This document shows, piece by piece, positions 46,928 through 56,952 of a stretch of 64,000 nt of DNA. Under the pieces are notes generated by a model. That model made no database searches, was not told the origin of the DNA, and saw nothing but the letters and a program-made list of their open reading frames with translations. Origin of the DNA: a bacterium (GTDB taxonomy: Bacteria; Planctomycetota; Planctomycetia; Pirellulales; Pirellulaceae); contig WGNR01000001.1 of NCBI GenBank assembly GCA_016124445.1, forward strand, positions 727,958-791,957, read 5' to 3'. Position numbers and translations under genes: made by a program. Position 1 is the stretch's first letter; each line of letters begins with the position of its first letter.

Positions 46928-48283
46928 ATGAATCAGGTCCGAGTCTTTTTACGCGCGCTTGGTTTGTTGGTTCTATTGGCTGCCTGCCTGGCATTCCCCT
47001 CGTTTGTGCATGCTGACACCCCCAATCTAAACGTCGAGATGATTCGAGGTTGGGTCAGTCAGCAGATACAACCACTGCTAGAAATCTATCGGCACCTGCA
47101 TTCCAACCCGGAACTTTCCTTCGAGGAAGTCGAAACGGCTAAGTATGTGGCCGACACCTTGAAACAGGCCGGCTTTGAAGTCACTCCCGAAATCGGCGGA
47201 CATGGTTTAGTCGCGCTGCTGAAAAACGGTGAAGGTCCGACCGTGATGCTGAGGACCGATCTCGATGCGTTGCCAGTCACGGAAAAGACCGAGCTGGTTT
47301 ACGCCTCGAAGAAAACAGTACAGCTTCCCGATGGAACCACCTCTGGGGTTATGCATGCCTGCGGCCACGATATCCACATGACCAATGTCATCGGCACCGC
47401 GCGCTTCATGGCCGAGCATCGTGACTTGTGGCATGGCACCTTGATGATCATTGGTCAGCCAGCCGAAGAAAAAGGGGCTGGTGCCAAAGCGATGTTGGAA
47501 GCAGGTTTGTTCGAGAAGTTCCCGAAGCCTGACTATGCGCTTGCCCTGCACGTTGATCCCAACCTGCCGACCGGCACCATTGGCTATCGTAGCGGTTACG
47601 CGATGGCGAATGTTGATAGCGTTGACATCTACATCAAGGGAATCGGCGGACATGGTGCGCATCCCGATGCGACGGTCGACCCCATTGTTGAAGCGGCCCA
47701 GTTGATTCTCGACTTGCAAACAATCGTCAGTCGCGAGGTCAATCCGACACAGCCTGCCGTGATTACCGTGGGGGCCATTCATGGAGGCACCAAGCACAAT
47801 GTCATCGGCCAGGAATGCCACCTGCAACTCACCGTTCGCAGCTACGGCGAGGAGGTTCGCAAGCAATTGATCGAAGCGATCAAACGCAAAGCCAAAGCGG
47901 TCGCCTTAAGCTACCGGGCACCAGAACCAACGATCACTGTTGCGGAAGGAACGCCGAGCCTGTTCAACGATAAGAAGCTGACCTGGCGGATCGTGAAAAC
48001 CTTGAACCATGCCCTCGGCGACGAGCAAGTCGTGCCGATCGAGCCGTCGATGGGTGGCGAAGACTTCAGTCGCTACGGTATCGCCGGCGTGCCGATCTTC
48101 ATGTTTCGACTTGGTTCGGTCGATGCCGCGAGATTGGCTCGGTTCTCGCAACTCGGCCAGGAACCTCCTTCGCTCCACTCGCCGATCTTCTATCCCGACG
48201 CGGAAGCATGCCTTTCGACCGGTGTCACGGCGACTACCATCGCTCTGTTGGAACTATTCCAAAACAAACCGGAAGCGGAGTAA
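46928..48283 (+). CDS. Exported M20D amidohydrolase
   Basis: The 451-aa protein has a signal peptide (LGLLVLLAACLAFPSFVHA) and a complete M20D peptidase/amidohydrolase domain. LRTDLDALPV, MHACGHDIHMT, GQPAEEKGAGA and MGGEDFSRY supply zinc ligands and the catalytic Glu. A lid domain with GGHGAHPD lies in the middle. Relatives cleave N-acyl amino acids, hippurate or similar conjugates. Export suggests it works in the periplasm on amide-linked nutrients. Its TAA overlaps the next ATG by one base. Confidence 0.85.
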   Translation: MNQVRVFLRALGLLVLLAACLAFPSFVHADTPNLNVEMIRGWVSQQIQPLLEIYRHLHSNPELSFEEVETAKYVADTLKQAGFEVTPEIGGHGLVALLKNGEGPTVMLRTDLDALPVTEKTELVYASKKTVQLPDGTTSGVMHACGHDIHMTNVIGTARFMAEHRDLWHGTLMIIGQPAEEKGAGAKAMLEAGLFEKFPKPDYALALHVDPNLPTGTIGYRSGYAMANVDSVDIYIKGIGGHGAHPDATVDPIVEAAQLILDLQTIVSREVNPTQPAVITVGAIHGGTKHNVIGQECHLQLTVRSYGEEVRKQLIEAIKRKAKAVALSYRAPEPTITVAEGTPSLFNDKKLTWRIVKTLNHALGDEQVVPIEPSMGGEDFSRYGIAGVPIFMFRLGSVDAARLARFSQLGQEPPSLHSPIFYPDAEACLSTGVTATTIALLELFQNKPEAE

Positions 48284-48657
48284 TGCGGCGCCGAACATGG
48301 ATTGTGATGACGGCTGTTTACCTACTTCTATTGGGCAGCGGCATCTGGGGCCTGTTTGCCTTCCGCGATTGGGTGTTGACGACCTATGCCACCCCTGCGG
48401 CCACCGAAAACTGGAACGACTTTCGCGAATCTATCGAGGAAGGGCAAAGTAAGCCCCACTCGCCGGTGAAAAGACCACCTCGACGGAGCGAAGAACCACC
48501 CTTTAAGGTTCTCTTTTCCAAGAACTTTGGAGCGATCGTGCTCTGGTCGTCGACCTTTCTAAGTATTCTATATTGGAGCGTGGGAATAATGATGGCGGGT
48601 GCCTTGCGAACACCTAGTCAGGTTTCCACGTCACCTGATGATGACGTACCTCCTTGA
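48283..48657 (+). CDS. Small membrane protein coupled to the amidohydrolase
   Basis: The 124-aa product has two hydrophobic segments (VMTAVYLLLLGSGIWGLFAF and IVLWSSTFLSILYWSVGIMM). A Pro/Arg-rich linker (SPVKRPPRRSEEPP) lies between them. It starts by a TAATG overlap with the upstream gene, so it is translated in the same operon. It is unrecognised. A Pro- and Asp-rich tail follows the second helix. Confidence 0.55.
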   Translation: MRRRTWIVMTAVYLLLLGSGIWGLFAFRDWVLTTYATPAATENWNDFRESIEEGQSKPHSPVKRPPRRSEEPPFKVLFSKNFGAIVLWSSTFLSILYWSVGIMMAGALRTPSQVSTSPDDDVPP

Positions 48658-48708
48658 TTTTGACACCCAGGGCCTCGAACCATCGAGGTTTTTCGATCGG
48701 CGACCTCT

Positions 48709-49215
48709 ATGGCTCCATCCAGTCGGGAATTCGATTCTCAGTCGCCGGAGTTATCGCTGGTTCGGCTCCCGATTCGGGACGATCATGTTGCCCAGATCAT
48801 GACCGCCGTGCTGGTGCTGGCATTGGCGTATCTTACCTACGCTGGAACCGTCAATATCTGGGTTTCGCTGCTGGTCGTCTTTGCCTGCTTAATTGCGGCT
48901 TGGAAAATGTTTCTGCCGGTGAAGATTGAACTCGGTCCGCGTGGCATCATTCAGACAACAATCTTCGGCAGCCGCAAAACACCCTGGCGCGAAATTGCCC
49001 GGTACCAATCGCACCCTCACGGTGTGATCCTCTACCTGACTGCCGACGACTCCCCCTTGGCCGGATTTGCTTCGATCGACCTGGCCTGCCGCAAGATGAA
49101 AACGGATCTGGAATCGACCGTTCGCTTCTATATGGAATCGCGGCGGCTGCGAACTGGCTCTTCGATCGTGCGGATGGCCGAAGACGCGTCCAACTCTAAA
49201 TCAGAAGCAAGCTAG
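48709..49215 (+). CDS. Membrane protein with PH-like C-terminal domain
   Basis: The 168-aa protein has two close transmembrane helices (about 28-65, MTAVLVLALAYLTYAGTV and WVSLLVVFACLIAAW). A soluble beta-rich region follows with LGPRGIIQTTIFGSRKTPWR, resembling the bacterial PH/YdbT-like fold found after paired helices in small membrane proteins. Function unknown. It lies about 50 nt after the preceding small membrane gene in the same direction and converges on the opp operon. Confidence 0.55.
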   Translation: MAPSSREFDSQSPELSLVRLPIRDDHVAQIMTAVLVLALAYLTYAGTVNIWVSLLVVFACLIAAWKMFLPVKIELGPRGIIQTTIFGSRKTPWREIARYQSHPHGVILYLTADDSPLAGFASIDLACRKMKTDLESTVRFYMESRRLRTGSSIVRMAEDASNSKSEAS

Positions 49216-49219
49216 TTCG

Positions 49220-50251
49220 CTAGCCTTCGATGGTCGGTTCAACCGGTTCTTCCAAGTTTGCCTCACCGGCAAAGAAACAGGCTGCCGGATGCGGCTTTCC
49301 TTCCAGCGGCGGTGGACTGGCGGTACAGGTCTCTGGCTGAACGATCGGGCAACGATCGGCAAACGGGCAGCCAGGGTAAAACTTGTCTGGCGACGGGACT
49401 TCACCTTGCAGGACGATTCTTTTCCGCTTTCTTTCAATTTCGGGATCGGGTACCGGTATCGCCGACAGCAGCGCCTGCGTGTAAGGATGCATCGGATGGC
49501 GAAACAGTTCCTGCGATTCCGAGAGCTCGACAATCCTGCCCAGATACATCACACCAATCCGGTGCGAAATGTGCCGCACCACGCTCAGGTCGTGAGCGAT
49601 GAAGACGTATGCGACTCCCAGTTTTTGCTGCAGGTCCATCAGCAAGTTGATGACCTGGGCTTGAATCGAAACGTCGAGTGCCGAGATCGGTTCGTCACAC
49701 ACAATGACTTTCGGCCGAGCAGCCAAGGCCCGAGCGATTCCGATACGCTGCCTTTGACCGCCAGAAAACTCGTGCGGGTAGCGATTCACAAAGCGCGGAT
49801 TCAAACCGACGACATCCATCAGCCGCATCACTTCCAGTTTGCGATCGATTCCAGTCTTCAGGCCGAAAATCGATAGCGGCTCGCCAATGATGGTACCGAC
49901 CGTCATCCGCGGATTGAGCGACGCGTATGGATCCTGGAAGATCATTTGCAAATCGCGGCGATGGATCCGCATGCCGTCGGCCGAGAGATTATCGATCCGC
50001 TTTCCGCTCAGATGAATCGTGCCGTCGGTCGGCTTAACCAGATTCATGATGGCCCGAGCGGTGGTCGATTTGCCGCAGCCACTTTCGCCAACCAGCCCGA
50101 AGGTCTCGCCTGGCTTGACGTCGAACGACACCCCATCGACCGCACGCACGAACTCGGTCTTCGCAGAGAACAAGCTGCCGCGACGGACCGGGAAATGGAC
50201 CTTCAAGTCACGAACTTCGAGAATTGGCGTGGCGTTGTCAGGCTGAGACAT
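49220..50251 (-). CDS. oppF: Oligopeptide ABC transporter ATP-binding protein OppF
   Basis: The 343-aa ATPase has Walker [18 protein letters not shown] (about 54), signature [14 protein letters not shown] and Walker [13 protein letters not shown]. The C-terminal oligopeptide-type extension contains [15 protein letters not shown], the Cys-rich region of OppD/F and DppD/F. It energises peptide import with the OppD subunit encoded upstream. The gene is last in the five-gene operon. Confidence 0.9.
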   Translation of the reverse strand: MSQPDNATPILEVRDLKVHFPVRRGSLFSAKTEFVRAVDGVSFDVKPGETFGLVGESGCGKSTTARAIMNLVKPTDGTIHLSGKRIDNLSADGMRIHRRDLQMIFQDPYASLNPRMTVGTIIGEPLSIFGLKTGIDRKLEVMRLMDVVGLNPRFVNRYPHEFSGGQRQRIGIARALAARPKVIVCDEPISALDVSIQAQVINLLMDLQQKLGVAYVFIAHDLSVVRHISHRIGVMYLGRIVELSESQELFRHPMHPYTQALLSAIPVPDPEIERKRKRIVLQGEVPSPDKFYPGCPFADRCPIVQPETCTASPPPLEGKPHPAACFFAGEANLEEPVEPTIEG

Positions 50252-50287
50252 AGGTGCTGGCGCGAGGGAAAGTCGTTAGTTGATTGC

Positions 50288-51316
50288 TTACTTTGGAGTT
50301 GGCGGATCGAGCGTGGTTACGTCGCGGATACAAGCATGCATCGTGCCGGTACCGACTTGAACCAGGGGCGGATCGACCTGAAGGCACTCGTCGATGCGGT
50401 AAGGACAGCGCGGGTAAAACGCACAACCTTGGATCGTCTGGCTCATGTCAGGCGGCTGACCGGCAACCGGGGAAAGCTCGGCCCCGACTTGCTCGTCGAT
50501 CCGAGGAATCGAATTCAATAGCCCCAACGTGTAGGGATGGCGCGGATCGGTGAACAGGTCGTTCACTTTGGCCTGCTCGACCTTCCGGCCGGCATACATC
50601 ACCAGCACGTCGTTGGCCATGTTCGCGATCACGCCCAGGTCGTGCGTAATCATCACGATCGCCGTGCCATGTTCGTCCTGCAGCTTCTGCATCAATTCCA
50701 GGATCTGGGCCTGAATCGTCACATCGAGGGCAGTGGTCGGTTCGTCGGCGATCAAAATATCGGGATCGCACGAAAGGGCCATCGCAATCACGACTCGCTG
50801 CCGCATACCGCCTGAGAACTCGTGCGGGTAATTGAAGACGCGTCGATTGGCCCCAGGGATGCCTACCTTTTCGAGCATCTCGATCGCGCGATCGAGCGCA
50901 TCTTTGTAGGAAAGCCCCAGGTGCTTGCGGGTCACCTCGGTCAGTTGCTCGTCGATGGTCAGAAATGGATTGAGCGTCGTCATCGGATCCTGGAAGATCA
51001 TCGCGATCCGGTTTCCGCGAATCTCAGAGAGCTGCTTGTCCGACATTCTAAGCAGGTCCAAGCCGTCGTACCGCGCCGATCCGCTGGTGATCTTGCCAGG
51101 CGGTTGTGGAATGAGCCCGAGCATGGCCAGGTTGGTAACCGACTTGCCGGAACCTGATTCGCCGACGATGCCAAGCGTTTCGCCGGCACGCAGTTCGAAA
51201 TCAACGCCGCGAACCGCTTTGAAGTTACCGTCTTCGGTACGAAACTCAACCGCCAGGTCGCGCACGTCGAGCAGCACCTTGCCCGGCTTGTTTTCGTGTT
51301 CGGCGGCATCAGCCAT
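50288..51316 (-). CDS. oppD: Oligopeptide ABC transporter ATP-binding protein OppD
   Basis: The 342-aa ATPase (from ATG 51316; a GTG at 51334 is possible) has Walker [18 protein letters not shown], signature [15 protein letters not shown] and Walker [13 protein letters not shown]. It has the C-terminal [14 protein letters not shown] region of peptide transporters. It partners with OppF on the permease dimer. A purine-rich GAAGAG precedes the chosen start. Confidence 0.9.
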   Translation of the reverse strand: MADAAEHENKPGKVLLDVRDLAVEFRTEDGNFKAVRGVDFELRAGETLGIVGESGSGKSVTNLAMLGLIPQPPGKITSGSARYDGLDLLRMSDKQLSEIRGNRIAMIFQDPMTTLNPFLTIDEQLTEVTRKHLGLSYKDALDRAIEMLEKVGIPGANRRVFNYPHEFSGGMRQRVVIAMALSCDPDILIADEPTTALDVTIQAQILELMQKLQDEHGTAIVMITHDLGVIANMANDVLVMYAGRKVEQAKVNDLFTDPRHPYTLGLLNSIPRIDEQVGAELSPVAGQPPDMSQTIQGCAFYPRCPYRIDECLQVDPPLVQVGTGTMHACIRDVTTLDPPTPK

Positions 51317-51344
51317 TATGATCTCTTCAGCCACTCAGGTTGCC

Positions 51345-52517
51345 TCATCGGTTTTTCATTCGGGGGTCAAGCGCATCGCGGAGGCCGTCCCCCAGGAAGT
51401 TCAACGAGTAGAGCGTCGATGCCAACGCCAACGCCGGGAAGACCACCAGCCACCAGTAAATCTTGACCGGCGTGATTACCCGCGTTCCTTCTTCGGAAAG
51501 CATTCCCCAACTAACGTCCGGCGGTTCAACACCTAGGCCCAGAAACGAGAGAAAAGCCTCGAACAGCATCACCGCAGGAATCGTCAGCGTCAGGTAGACA
51601 ATCACGATACTCAGCACATTGGGCACCAGGTGCATGAATACAATCCGGAAACCGCTCGCCCCGATCGTCCTGGCCGCATCGACAAACTGTTCGTTCTTCA
51701 AACTGATAATCTGGCCACGTACCACGCGAGCCATCGTCAACCAATAGACGGCCCCGATCAGGATATACAGAATCACGATGCGGCTGATTCCGTATCCTTC
51801 CAGCTGCTTTTTGACTTCGTCTTCGCTCAGGATCGTGATCACGAACAGCACCAGGAAAATGAACGGTACCGAGTACATGATATCGACGATCCGCATCATC
51901 AGGTCGTCGACCAGTCCGCCCGCGTAGCCTGCGATGGCGCCGTAGCTGACACCAATCAATAGTGAAACGAGCGTCGCCACCAGGCCGACAATCAGCGATA
52001 CCCGAGCCCCATAGAACAACCGGGACAGCAGGTCACGTCCCAAGAGATCGGTGCCGCACAAGCTTGGCACGCACCAATCACCGAAGATCGCCAAGCGAAC
52101 ATTCAGCAGCAATTGGTCAAACGGATTAAGGGTGGTCCACAATTCGCCGACACGCCGTTCGAACTCTTTATCTTTCAGATCGACCAGATTCAAACTTACC
52201 GGGGCAACTTCCGGTTCGCCGGCCTTGTTGGTGACTTTGGTGGTAGAAACAAATTCGGGCGGCAACGCAACTCGATTTGCCAGGTCCTGCTCTCGGGGCG
52301 ACTGAAGCGGGAAAAGTGGCGTGAAGATCGCCGCCAAGGCCAGCAACACCAGAAAGCTGAGCGCCGTCATCGATACCCAGTCGCGACGCAATCGTCGCCA
52401 CGCATCTTGCCAGAGCGAGATTCCGCGAATCGATTTCGCCTCGTTGTACATCTCGCGATACTTATCGATCGGAGGCAACGCGGCTTCGTACGGGTCGTTC
52501 TTGTCAGTCAATTCCAA
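51345..52517 (-). CDS. oppC: Oligopeptide ABC transporter permease OppC
   Basis: The 390-aa protein has one N-terminal transmembrane helix (MTALSFLVLLALAAIFTPLF) and a long soluble loop (about 75-140). Five further helices of the binding-protein-dependent transport domain follow, with the EAA-like GASGFRIVFMHLVPNV. It starts with TTG, preceded at 8 nt by the strong Shine-Dalgarno GAGAAGG. It forms the membrane channel with OppB. Confidence 0.88.
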   Translation of the reverse strand: MELTDKNDPYEAALPPIDKYREMYNEAKSIRGISLWQDAWRRLRRDWVSMTALSFLVLLALAAIFTPLFPLQSPREQDLANRVALPPEFVSTTKVTNKAGEPEVAPVSLNLVDLKDKEFERRVGELWTTLNPFDQLLLNVRLAIFGDWCVPSLCGTDLLGRDLLSRLFYGARVSLIVGLVATLVSLLIGVSYGAIAGYAGGLVDDLMMRIVDIMYSVPFIFLVLFVITILSEDEVKKQLEGYGISRIVILYILIGAVYWLTMARVVRGQIISLKNEQFVDAARTIGASGFRIVFMHLVPNVLSIVIVYLTLTIPAVMLFEAFLSFLGLGVEPPDVSWGMLSEEGTRVITPVKIYWWLVVFPALALASTLYSLNFLGDGLRDALDPRMKNR

Positions 52518-52541
52518 GGCTTCGGCCTTCTCACAAAGACG

Positions 52542-53465
52542 TTACTTGTCCAACTTCACCCGAGGATCGATCAACCCGTAAGAAAGGTCAACCAACGTAT
52601 TCATCGTGAACAGCAGAAACGTGTAAACCATGACGATCGCCAGGCTGACCGGGTGGTCTTTCTGCAGCACCGCTTCGATAAAGTGGCTGCCCATCCCGGG
52701 GATAAAGAAGATACGTTCCAAGACCAGCGACCCGGTCAAAATACCGGCCGTCGCCGGCCCCAGGTAAGAAACCACCGGCAAGATCGCCCCGCGGAAAGCA
52801 TGCTTTAGCACGACCGTTGTCGGCATCAACCCTTTGGCATAGGCGGTGCGAATATAGTCTTGTCCCAGGACTTCCAGCATGCCGGTCCGTGTCAACCGCG
52901 AGATGTAGGCCGCGAACGGAGCCGCCAGACAAAGCGACGGCAGCACCAAGTCGATCGGTCGTCCCCAGCCGGCCGCCGGGAATAGTTTCAACTGGAAGAC
53001 AAAAATGATGATCGCAAACCCGGCTAACACGAAGTTGGGGATGGCGATCCCCAAAGTCGCAATCGACCGGAAAGTTACGTCGATCACTGTCTGCCGCCGC
53101 AAGGCCGAGATAATCCCGCTGGCAAAGCCCAGGATCAGGGCAAAGCTAAGCCCCAAGACCCCCAGCGAGATCGAAATCGGCAAGCCTTCCCTCAAGATTT
53201 CCAGGATCGACTTATCGATCAGCTTCATGCTTGGGCCAGGATTCAAGTGCAGGTATTCCCACAGCACGATGAAATACCGATAGGTCAGTGGCTGATCCAG
53301 GTGGTAGTACCGTTCCAGGTTCTGCTTGATCGCTTCAGGCAGTTGCCGCTCGCTGAGCAAAGCACCTTCTGGCGAAACGGTCCACATCAGGAAAAAGCTG
53401 ATCGTGAAGACGACCCACATCGTCAACACCATCCACAACATTCGCTTCAGGAGAAACTTGATCAC
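52542..53465 (-). CDS. oppB: Oligopeptide ABC transporter permease OppB
   Basis: The 307-aa protein has six hydrophobic helices and the BPD-transporter EAA motif (AKGLMPTTVVLKHAFRGAIL). GTG 53465 was chosen as start because GGAGG lies 7 nt upstream and the GTGA overlaps the oppA stop, which is typical of coupled translation. An ATG at 53480 would add five residues. It pairs with OppC. Confidence 0.88.
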   Translation of the reverse strand: MIKFLLKRMLWMVLTMWVVFTISFFLMWTVSPEGALLSERQLPEAIKQNLERYYHLDQPLTYRYFIVLWEYLHLNPGPSMKLIDKSILEILREGLPISISLGVLGLSFALILGFASGIISALRRQTVIDVTFRSIATLGIAIPNFVLAGFAIIIFVFQLKLFPAAGWGRPIDLVLPSLCLAAPFAAYISRLTRTGMLEVLGQDYIRTAYAKGLMPTTVVLKHAFRGAILPVVSYLGPATAGILTGSLVLERIFFIPGMGSHFIEAVLQKDHPVSLAIVMVYTFLLFTMNTLVDLSYGLIDPRVKLDK

Positions 53466-55462
53466 TCCAGGTCCTCCCATTTACGGATGTCTTCACGCAG
53501 GGCCTCATCTATCTCCAGCACATGCATTGGATGAAGGTCTTGCAGGTTGGGATAGAAGTTCTTGATGTAAGGTCGAACCATGTTCACCGAGACATAAAAA
53601 TAAACAGGCAAGATCGGCATCTCCTCGACGAGAATCTCTTCCGAGTCTTTCAGGATGCTGAACCGTTTTTGGGGATCTGGTTCCGTGCTGGCCTCTTCGA
53701 TCAACTTGTCGTAAGCCTTGTTGCTCCAGCCGGTCTCGTTGTTCTCGCCACCCGACACAAACATGTCGAGAAACGTATTGGGATCAGGATAGTCGCCAAT
53801 CCAACCGGCCCGGCAGACATCGTAATCGAGTTCCCGCTGCATCGTCAGATAGACACCCCACTCGACATTGCGAAGTTTCACTTCAATGTGCAGGGTCTTC
53901 TTCCATTGCTGCTGGATCACCTCGGCAATCGAGCGATGCCCTTCGTTCGTGTTATACAGAATCTCGATCGGCCGCATCCCCTTGCCGTCGGGAAAGCCTG
54001 CCTCGGCAAGTAACTCTTTGGCTTTCTCCGGATTGTAGACCTCGGCGTCTGGCCCATCGTAGCCAACCACCCCCGGCGGAACCAAAGAGCCTGCGGGAAT
54101 CTGTCCGCCGCGGGTGACGTGGTCGACGATCTCTTGCTTGTTAATCGCCAGGCTCAGCGCTCGGCGAACCTTGGGATTATCCAGCGGCGGACGCGTCGTG
54201 TTGACTCGATAGAAATAGGTCGACAACATCGGCGCCATCAGCAAATCGTCCCGCTCGTCTTTACGCTCCGGATTCTTATGTTTCTTCACATCCAGCAGGC
54301 GCAATTCGTCGAGCGCCGAATTGGGGACAGTCGTCGCCCAGTCGAGTTGGCCGCTCATGTACATATTGAGTTGTGTCGTATCGGATTGAACCGCCAAAGC
54401 GTCGATCGTTTTCAGATGAACGTTGTCGGCGTCCCAATAGGTTGGGCTCTTCTCTAAGCGAATCCGATCACGAATGCGCCGCTCCTTGATTTCGTAAGGC
54501 CCCACGGTAACGATGTTTTCTGGCTTGGTCCAATTGGGATAGCCATATTGCTCGACGCAGGTGCGATTGACCGGGTGCATTGGATAGAACGAAGCCAGTT
54601 CCAAAAAGTAAGGCGTCGGAGATTCCAATTCGATCTCTAAAGTCTTCGAGTCAAGAGCCCGGATGCCGACCTGGCTGAAATGATACAGCACATGCATGGC
54701 AGCTTCGGCGTCGGGAAAATCCTTGAGGAACTGACTGGGTGTTCCCTTGACGTAGAAAACCCGCTGGGTGAGTGGACCGTCCCAGTCTGGCTTCCCTTCT
54801 TTTTCTGGTACACAATCGACCGTATAAACCAGCCAGGTTAGCATGACGGGCTCGACGTCTTCCCCGTTAAACTTGCCAGTAAGTTTCTCTTCAAACTTAT
54901 CAATCTTTTTCAGAATGCCCGAGATCATCGTTCCCCGCGGAAACATCTGTGCCTCGTCAGGCCGATCGGCTAATTCGATCTCGACCTTATCCCCTTCGGC
55001 CAGTTCGACCGTCGTGTACTTCTTCGCGTTTTTTACATACCACAACTGGTAGGCATACTGAGACCGCGATTCGGGATGCAGGAATCGTAACCACGAAAAC
55101 GTCCAGTCGTACGAGGTAACCGGATCACCGTTGGTCCACTGCACTCCTTGACGGATATGGAAGGTGTAAGTTTTCAAATCTTCCGAAAGATCGTGTGACG
55201 TCGCCAAAGCTGGCAGGGGGATCATCTGCTCAGGGTCGTGGGGGTCCGGCAACTTGCGATAGAGTCCCTCGAAGATGGAATCGATGATTCGCCCTTCAGG
55301 GACGCCCGAGCTTTTCGCAGGATCAACGGTCTGAATTTCCGTGCCGTTGGCGAACGTGAACTCGGCGGGGGGAAGAGATCCCATCCTCAGGGCCAGAAAC
55401 AAGGCCACGAAGAAGAAGAGCAGAAAGAGGTACGGAAATAATCCTCGTATTGACCATCTCAT
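53462..55462 (-). CDS. oppA: Oligopeptide-binding protein OppA
   Basis: The 666-aa protein has an N-terminal transmembrane anchor (PYLFLLFFFVALFLAL) with no lipobox. A cluster 3 solute-binding domain follows (SBP_bac_5). EGRIIDSIFEGLYRKL, LDWATTVPNSALDE, VRRALSLAINKQEIVDHV and YPDPNTFLDMFVSGGENN are characteristic. About 110 residues more than typical OppA are inserted in the middle (about 165-270). It captures peptides outside the membrane for the OppBCDF importer and is first in the operon. Confidence 0.9.
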   Translation of the reverse strand: MRWSIRGLFPYLFLLFFFVALFLALRMGSLPPAEFTFANGTEIQTVDPAKSSGVPEGRIIDSIFEGLYRKLPDPHDPEQMIPLPALATSHDLSEDLKTYTFHIRQGVQWTNGDPVTSYDWTFSWLRFLHPESRSQYAYQLWYVKNAKKYTTVELAEGDKVEIELADRPDEAQMFPRGTMISGILKKIDKFEEKLTGKFNGEDVEPVMLTWLVYTVDCVPEKEGKPDWDGPLTQRVFYVKGTPSQFLKDFPDAEAAMHVLYHFSQVGIRALDSKTLEIELESPTPYFLELASFYPMHPVNRTCVEQYGYPNWTKPENIVTVGPYEIKERRIRDRIRLEKSPTYWDADNVHLKTIDALAVQSDTTQLNMYMSGQLDWATTVPNSALDELRLLDVKKHKNPERKDERDDLLMAPMLSTYFYRVNTTRPPLDNPKVRRALSLAINKQEIVDHVTRGGQIPAGSLVPPGVVGYDGPDAEVYNPEKAKELLAEAGFPDGKGMRPIEILYNTNEGHRSIAEVIQQQWKKTLHIEVKLRNVEWGVYLTMQRELDYDVCRAGWIGDYPDPNTFLDMFVSGGENNETGWSNKAYDKLIEEASTEPDPQKRFSILKDSEEILVEEMPILPVYFYVSVNMVRPYIKNFYPNLQDLHPMHVLEIDEALREDIRKWEDLE

Positions 55463-55907
55463 CCAGGGTTATCTCGCTTGAACAAATCGCCAGCCGCAGT
55501 GGATTTCAGAGAGGGAAGGCACGCCAGCATCGGATTGTATCAAAAACCGCAACCCCTGACGATATGCCGACTTTGATCATTTCGGCCGCACCAATGGCGC
55601 AATCAAATTGCGCTGTTTTTAAGACAAATGTTGCAGTTTGATGTGAATTGTTCGATACTTCCGAAATGAGCGAACCGCTTCGTCACTGCAACCGTACGTG
55701 GTGGCGAGGCTCGATTGTTGTGAGCGAGCCGTTAGCGCTTGGTTCGACTTGCGACAATGGGTTTGCTCAGCGCCGGTTGATTTAACTTTACGCGTCTTCG
55801 TTGGAAATCTTGTTTTTCTCCGCTTTGTCCTCGTTGGGATGAAGCGAGTTAAGCATTGGCCGCGTCAAGCTATCTCTCGTCAGGCGTGACAACTCCATTT
55901 TGAGGCC
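55463..55907. other. Divergent intergenic region between oppA and an arsR-type gene
   Basis: No convincing gene was seen. A possible sigma-70 promoter reads TTGCAG (55631-55636), 17 bp, GATACT (55654-55659), directed toward the arsR-type gene but about 300 nt away. The oppA promoter should also lie here on the other strand. Confidence 0.4.
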
Positions 55908-55920
55908 AGTTAACTTAACT
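55908..55920. promoter_or_regulatory. Palindromic site upstream of an arsR-type gene
   Basis: AGTTAACTTAACT is a 13-bp perfect dyad around the central C, 45 nt upstream of the ArsR-type start. Autoregulation at such a dyad is common in the family, but binding is not shown. Confidence 0.4.
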
Positions 55921-55964
55921 ATTCAGGTAGGGGCCAAGCCTTACTATCAGGGAGAAGAACTGCC

Positions 55965-56450
55965 ATGATGTTCTTGGCTACACCAGCCAAAGGACAGCCG
56001 CTGTCCAACGGTTACTATTCAGGAAACGATAGTCACCGTAATGGCGCCGAGCCGGCTGACGCCGGCAAGGTCGTGTCACCGTACGAAGCATTGAACGAAG
56101 ACGTTGCCCGTCAACTCGTTCAAATCTTCAAACTACTTGCCGACGAAACTCGGCTGAAGATCCTTAGCTACCTGATGCAAGCTGGGGAATTGAATGTCCG
56201 CTCGCTGTGCGATCTGCTCGATCAAAGCCAGCCGGCAGTCAGCCATCACCTGGCTCTGCTGAAGACCTGCGGACTGATCGAATCGCGTCGTGATGGCAAG
56301 AACAATTTCTATCGCGTCATCCCGGAAGAGTTCGGTCGCTTCGCGGAAGTCTTGTTCCGCCGCGTACCAGGGCTCGAAGACGATAAGATCGATTTCGGCG
56401 AAGCACACGTTCGGCTGGAAACCGAACCGCAAACCGTTGCTGCCCAGTAA
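55965..56450 (+). CDS. ArsR-family transcriptional regulator
   Basis: The 161-aa protein has a 50-residue disordered N-terminus and a winged helix-turn-helix (about 50-130). KLLADETRLKILSYLM precedes the recognition region SQPAVSHHLALLKTCGL, and RRDGKNNFYRV forms the wing. No Cys pair typical of arsenic sensors is seen in the ELNVRSLCDLL helix beyond one Cys, so metal sensing is uncertain. GGGAGAAG precedes the ATG. A shared bidirectional terminator follows. Confidence 0.85.
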   Translation: MMFLATPAKGQPLSNGYYSGNDSHRNGAEPADAGKVVSPYEALNEDVARQLVQIFKLLADETRLKILSYLMQAGELNVRSLCDLLDQSQPAVSHHLALLKTCGLIESRRDGKNNFYRVIPEEFGRFAEVLFRRVPGLEDDKIDFGEAHVRLETEPQTVAAQ

Positions 56451-56494
56451 GCATCAAATCGTAAGAACCCTCACTCCTCAATACTGAGGCTCGC

Positions 56495-56539
56495 AAGAAG
56501 GCTGTCTGATCGTGTCCTCAGGCAGCCTTCTTTGTTTCT
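56495..56539. terminator. Bidirectional terminator
   Basis: AAGAAGGCTGTCTGA (56495-56509) pairs with TCAGGCAGCCTTCTT (56518-56532) with one mismatch, followed by TTGTTT. It serves the ArsR-type gene on the plus strand and the SRPBCC gene on the minus strand, which converge here. Confidence 0.8.
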
Positions 56540-56544
56540 TGTAA

Positions 56545-56952
56545 TTAGCTGTCGGCAATGGCTTGCTCAATTCGCCCCAGCACGGTCGGCCATCCTTGGC
56601 GCATTCCGTCGAATGCCTGATGAGCAAGAGGCGAATTGAGATCGAAACCCGAGTGTTCCAGCTGCAACCGGGTTCCTTCGCCTTCTGGCTCAAGCCTCCA
56701 GGTGATGGTTGTCTTCATCGTGCCGGGTGCAAACGAGTATTTCAGAAGCCGAAGCGGCTCGACTTCCAAGACTTCGCAAGGCTGCTTGCCCCATTTGCCC
56801 ATGTCCAGCTCGAACTGATGTCCAACGATCGGCTGCACGTCACCGGCGGCCCACCACTTGGCATGAAGTTCTGGGTCTGTCAGTGCTTTCCAAACTTTTG
56901 CGGGCGGGTGAGCAATAAACTGAGAGAGTTGAATCACGCCTGGCTCGGTCAT
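56545..56952 (-). CDS. SRPBCC (AHSA1-like) protein
   Basis: The 135-aa protein has the START-like AHSA1 pattern: FIAHPPAKVWKALTDPELHAKWW near the start, then EPLRLLKYSFAPG and a C-terminal helix DGMRQGWPTVLGRIEQA. The fold binds hydrophobic ligands or client proteins. Its ATG overlaps the stop of an ArsR regulator (ATGA). Such ArsR-SRPBCC pairs are common and their ligand is often unknown. Confidence 0.85.
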   Translation of the reverse strand: MTEPGVIQLSQFIAHPPAKVWKALTDPELHAKWWAAGDVQPIVGHQFELDMGKWGKQPCEVLEVEPLRLLKYSFAPGTMKTTITWRLEPEGEGTRLQLEHSGFDLNSPLAHQAFDGMRQGWPTVLGRIEQAIADS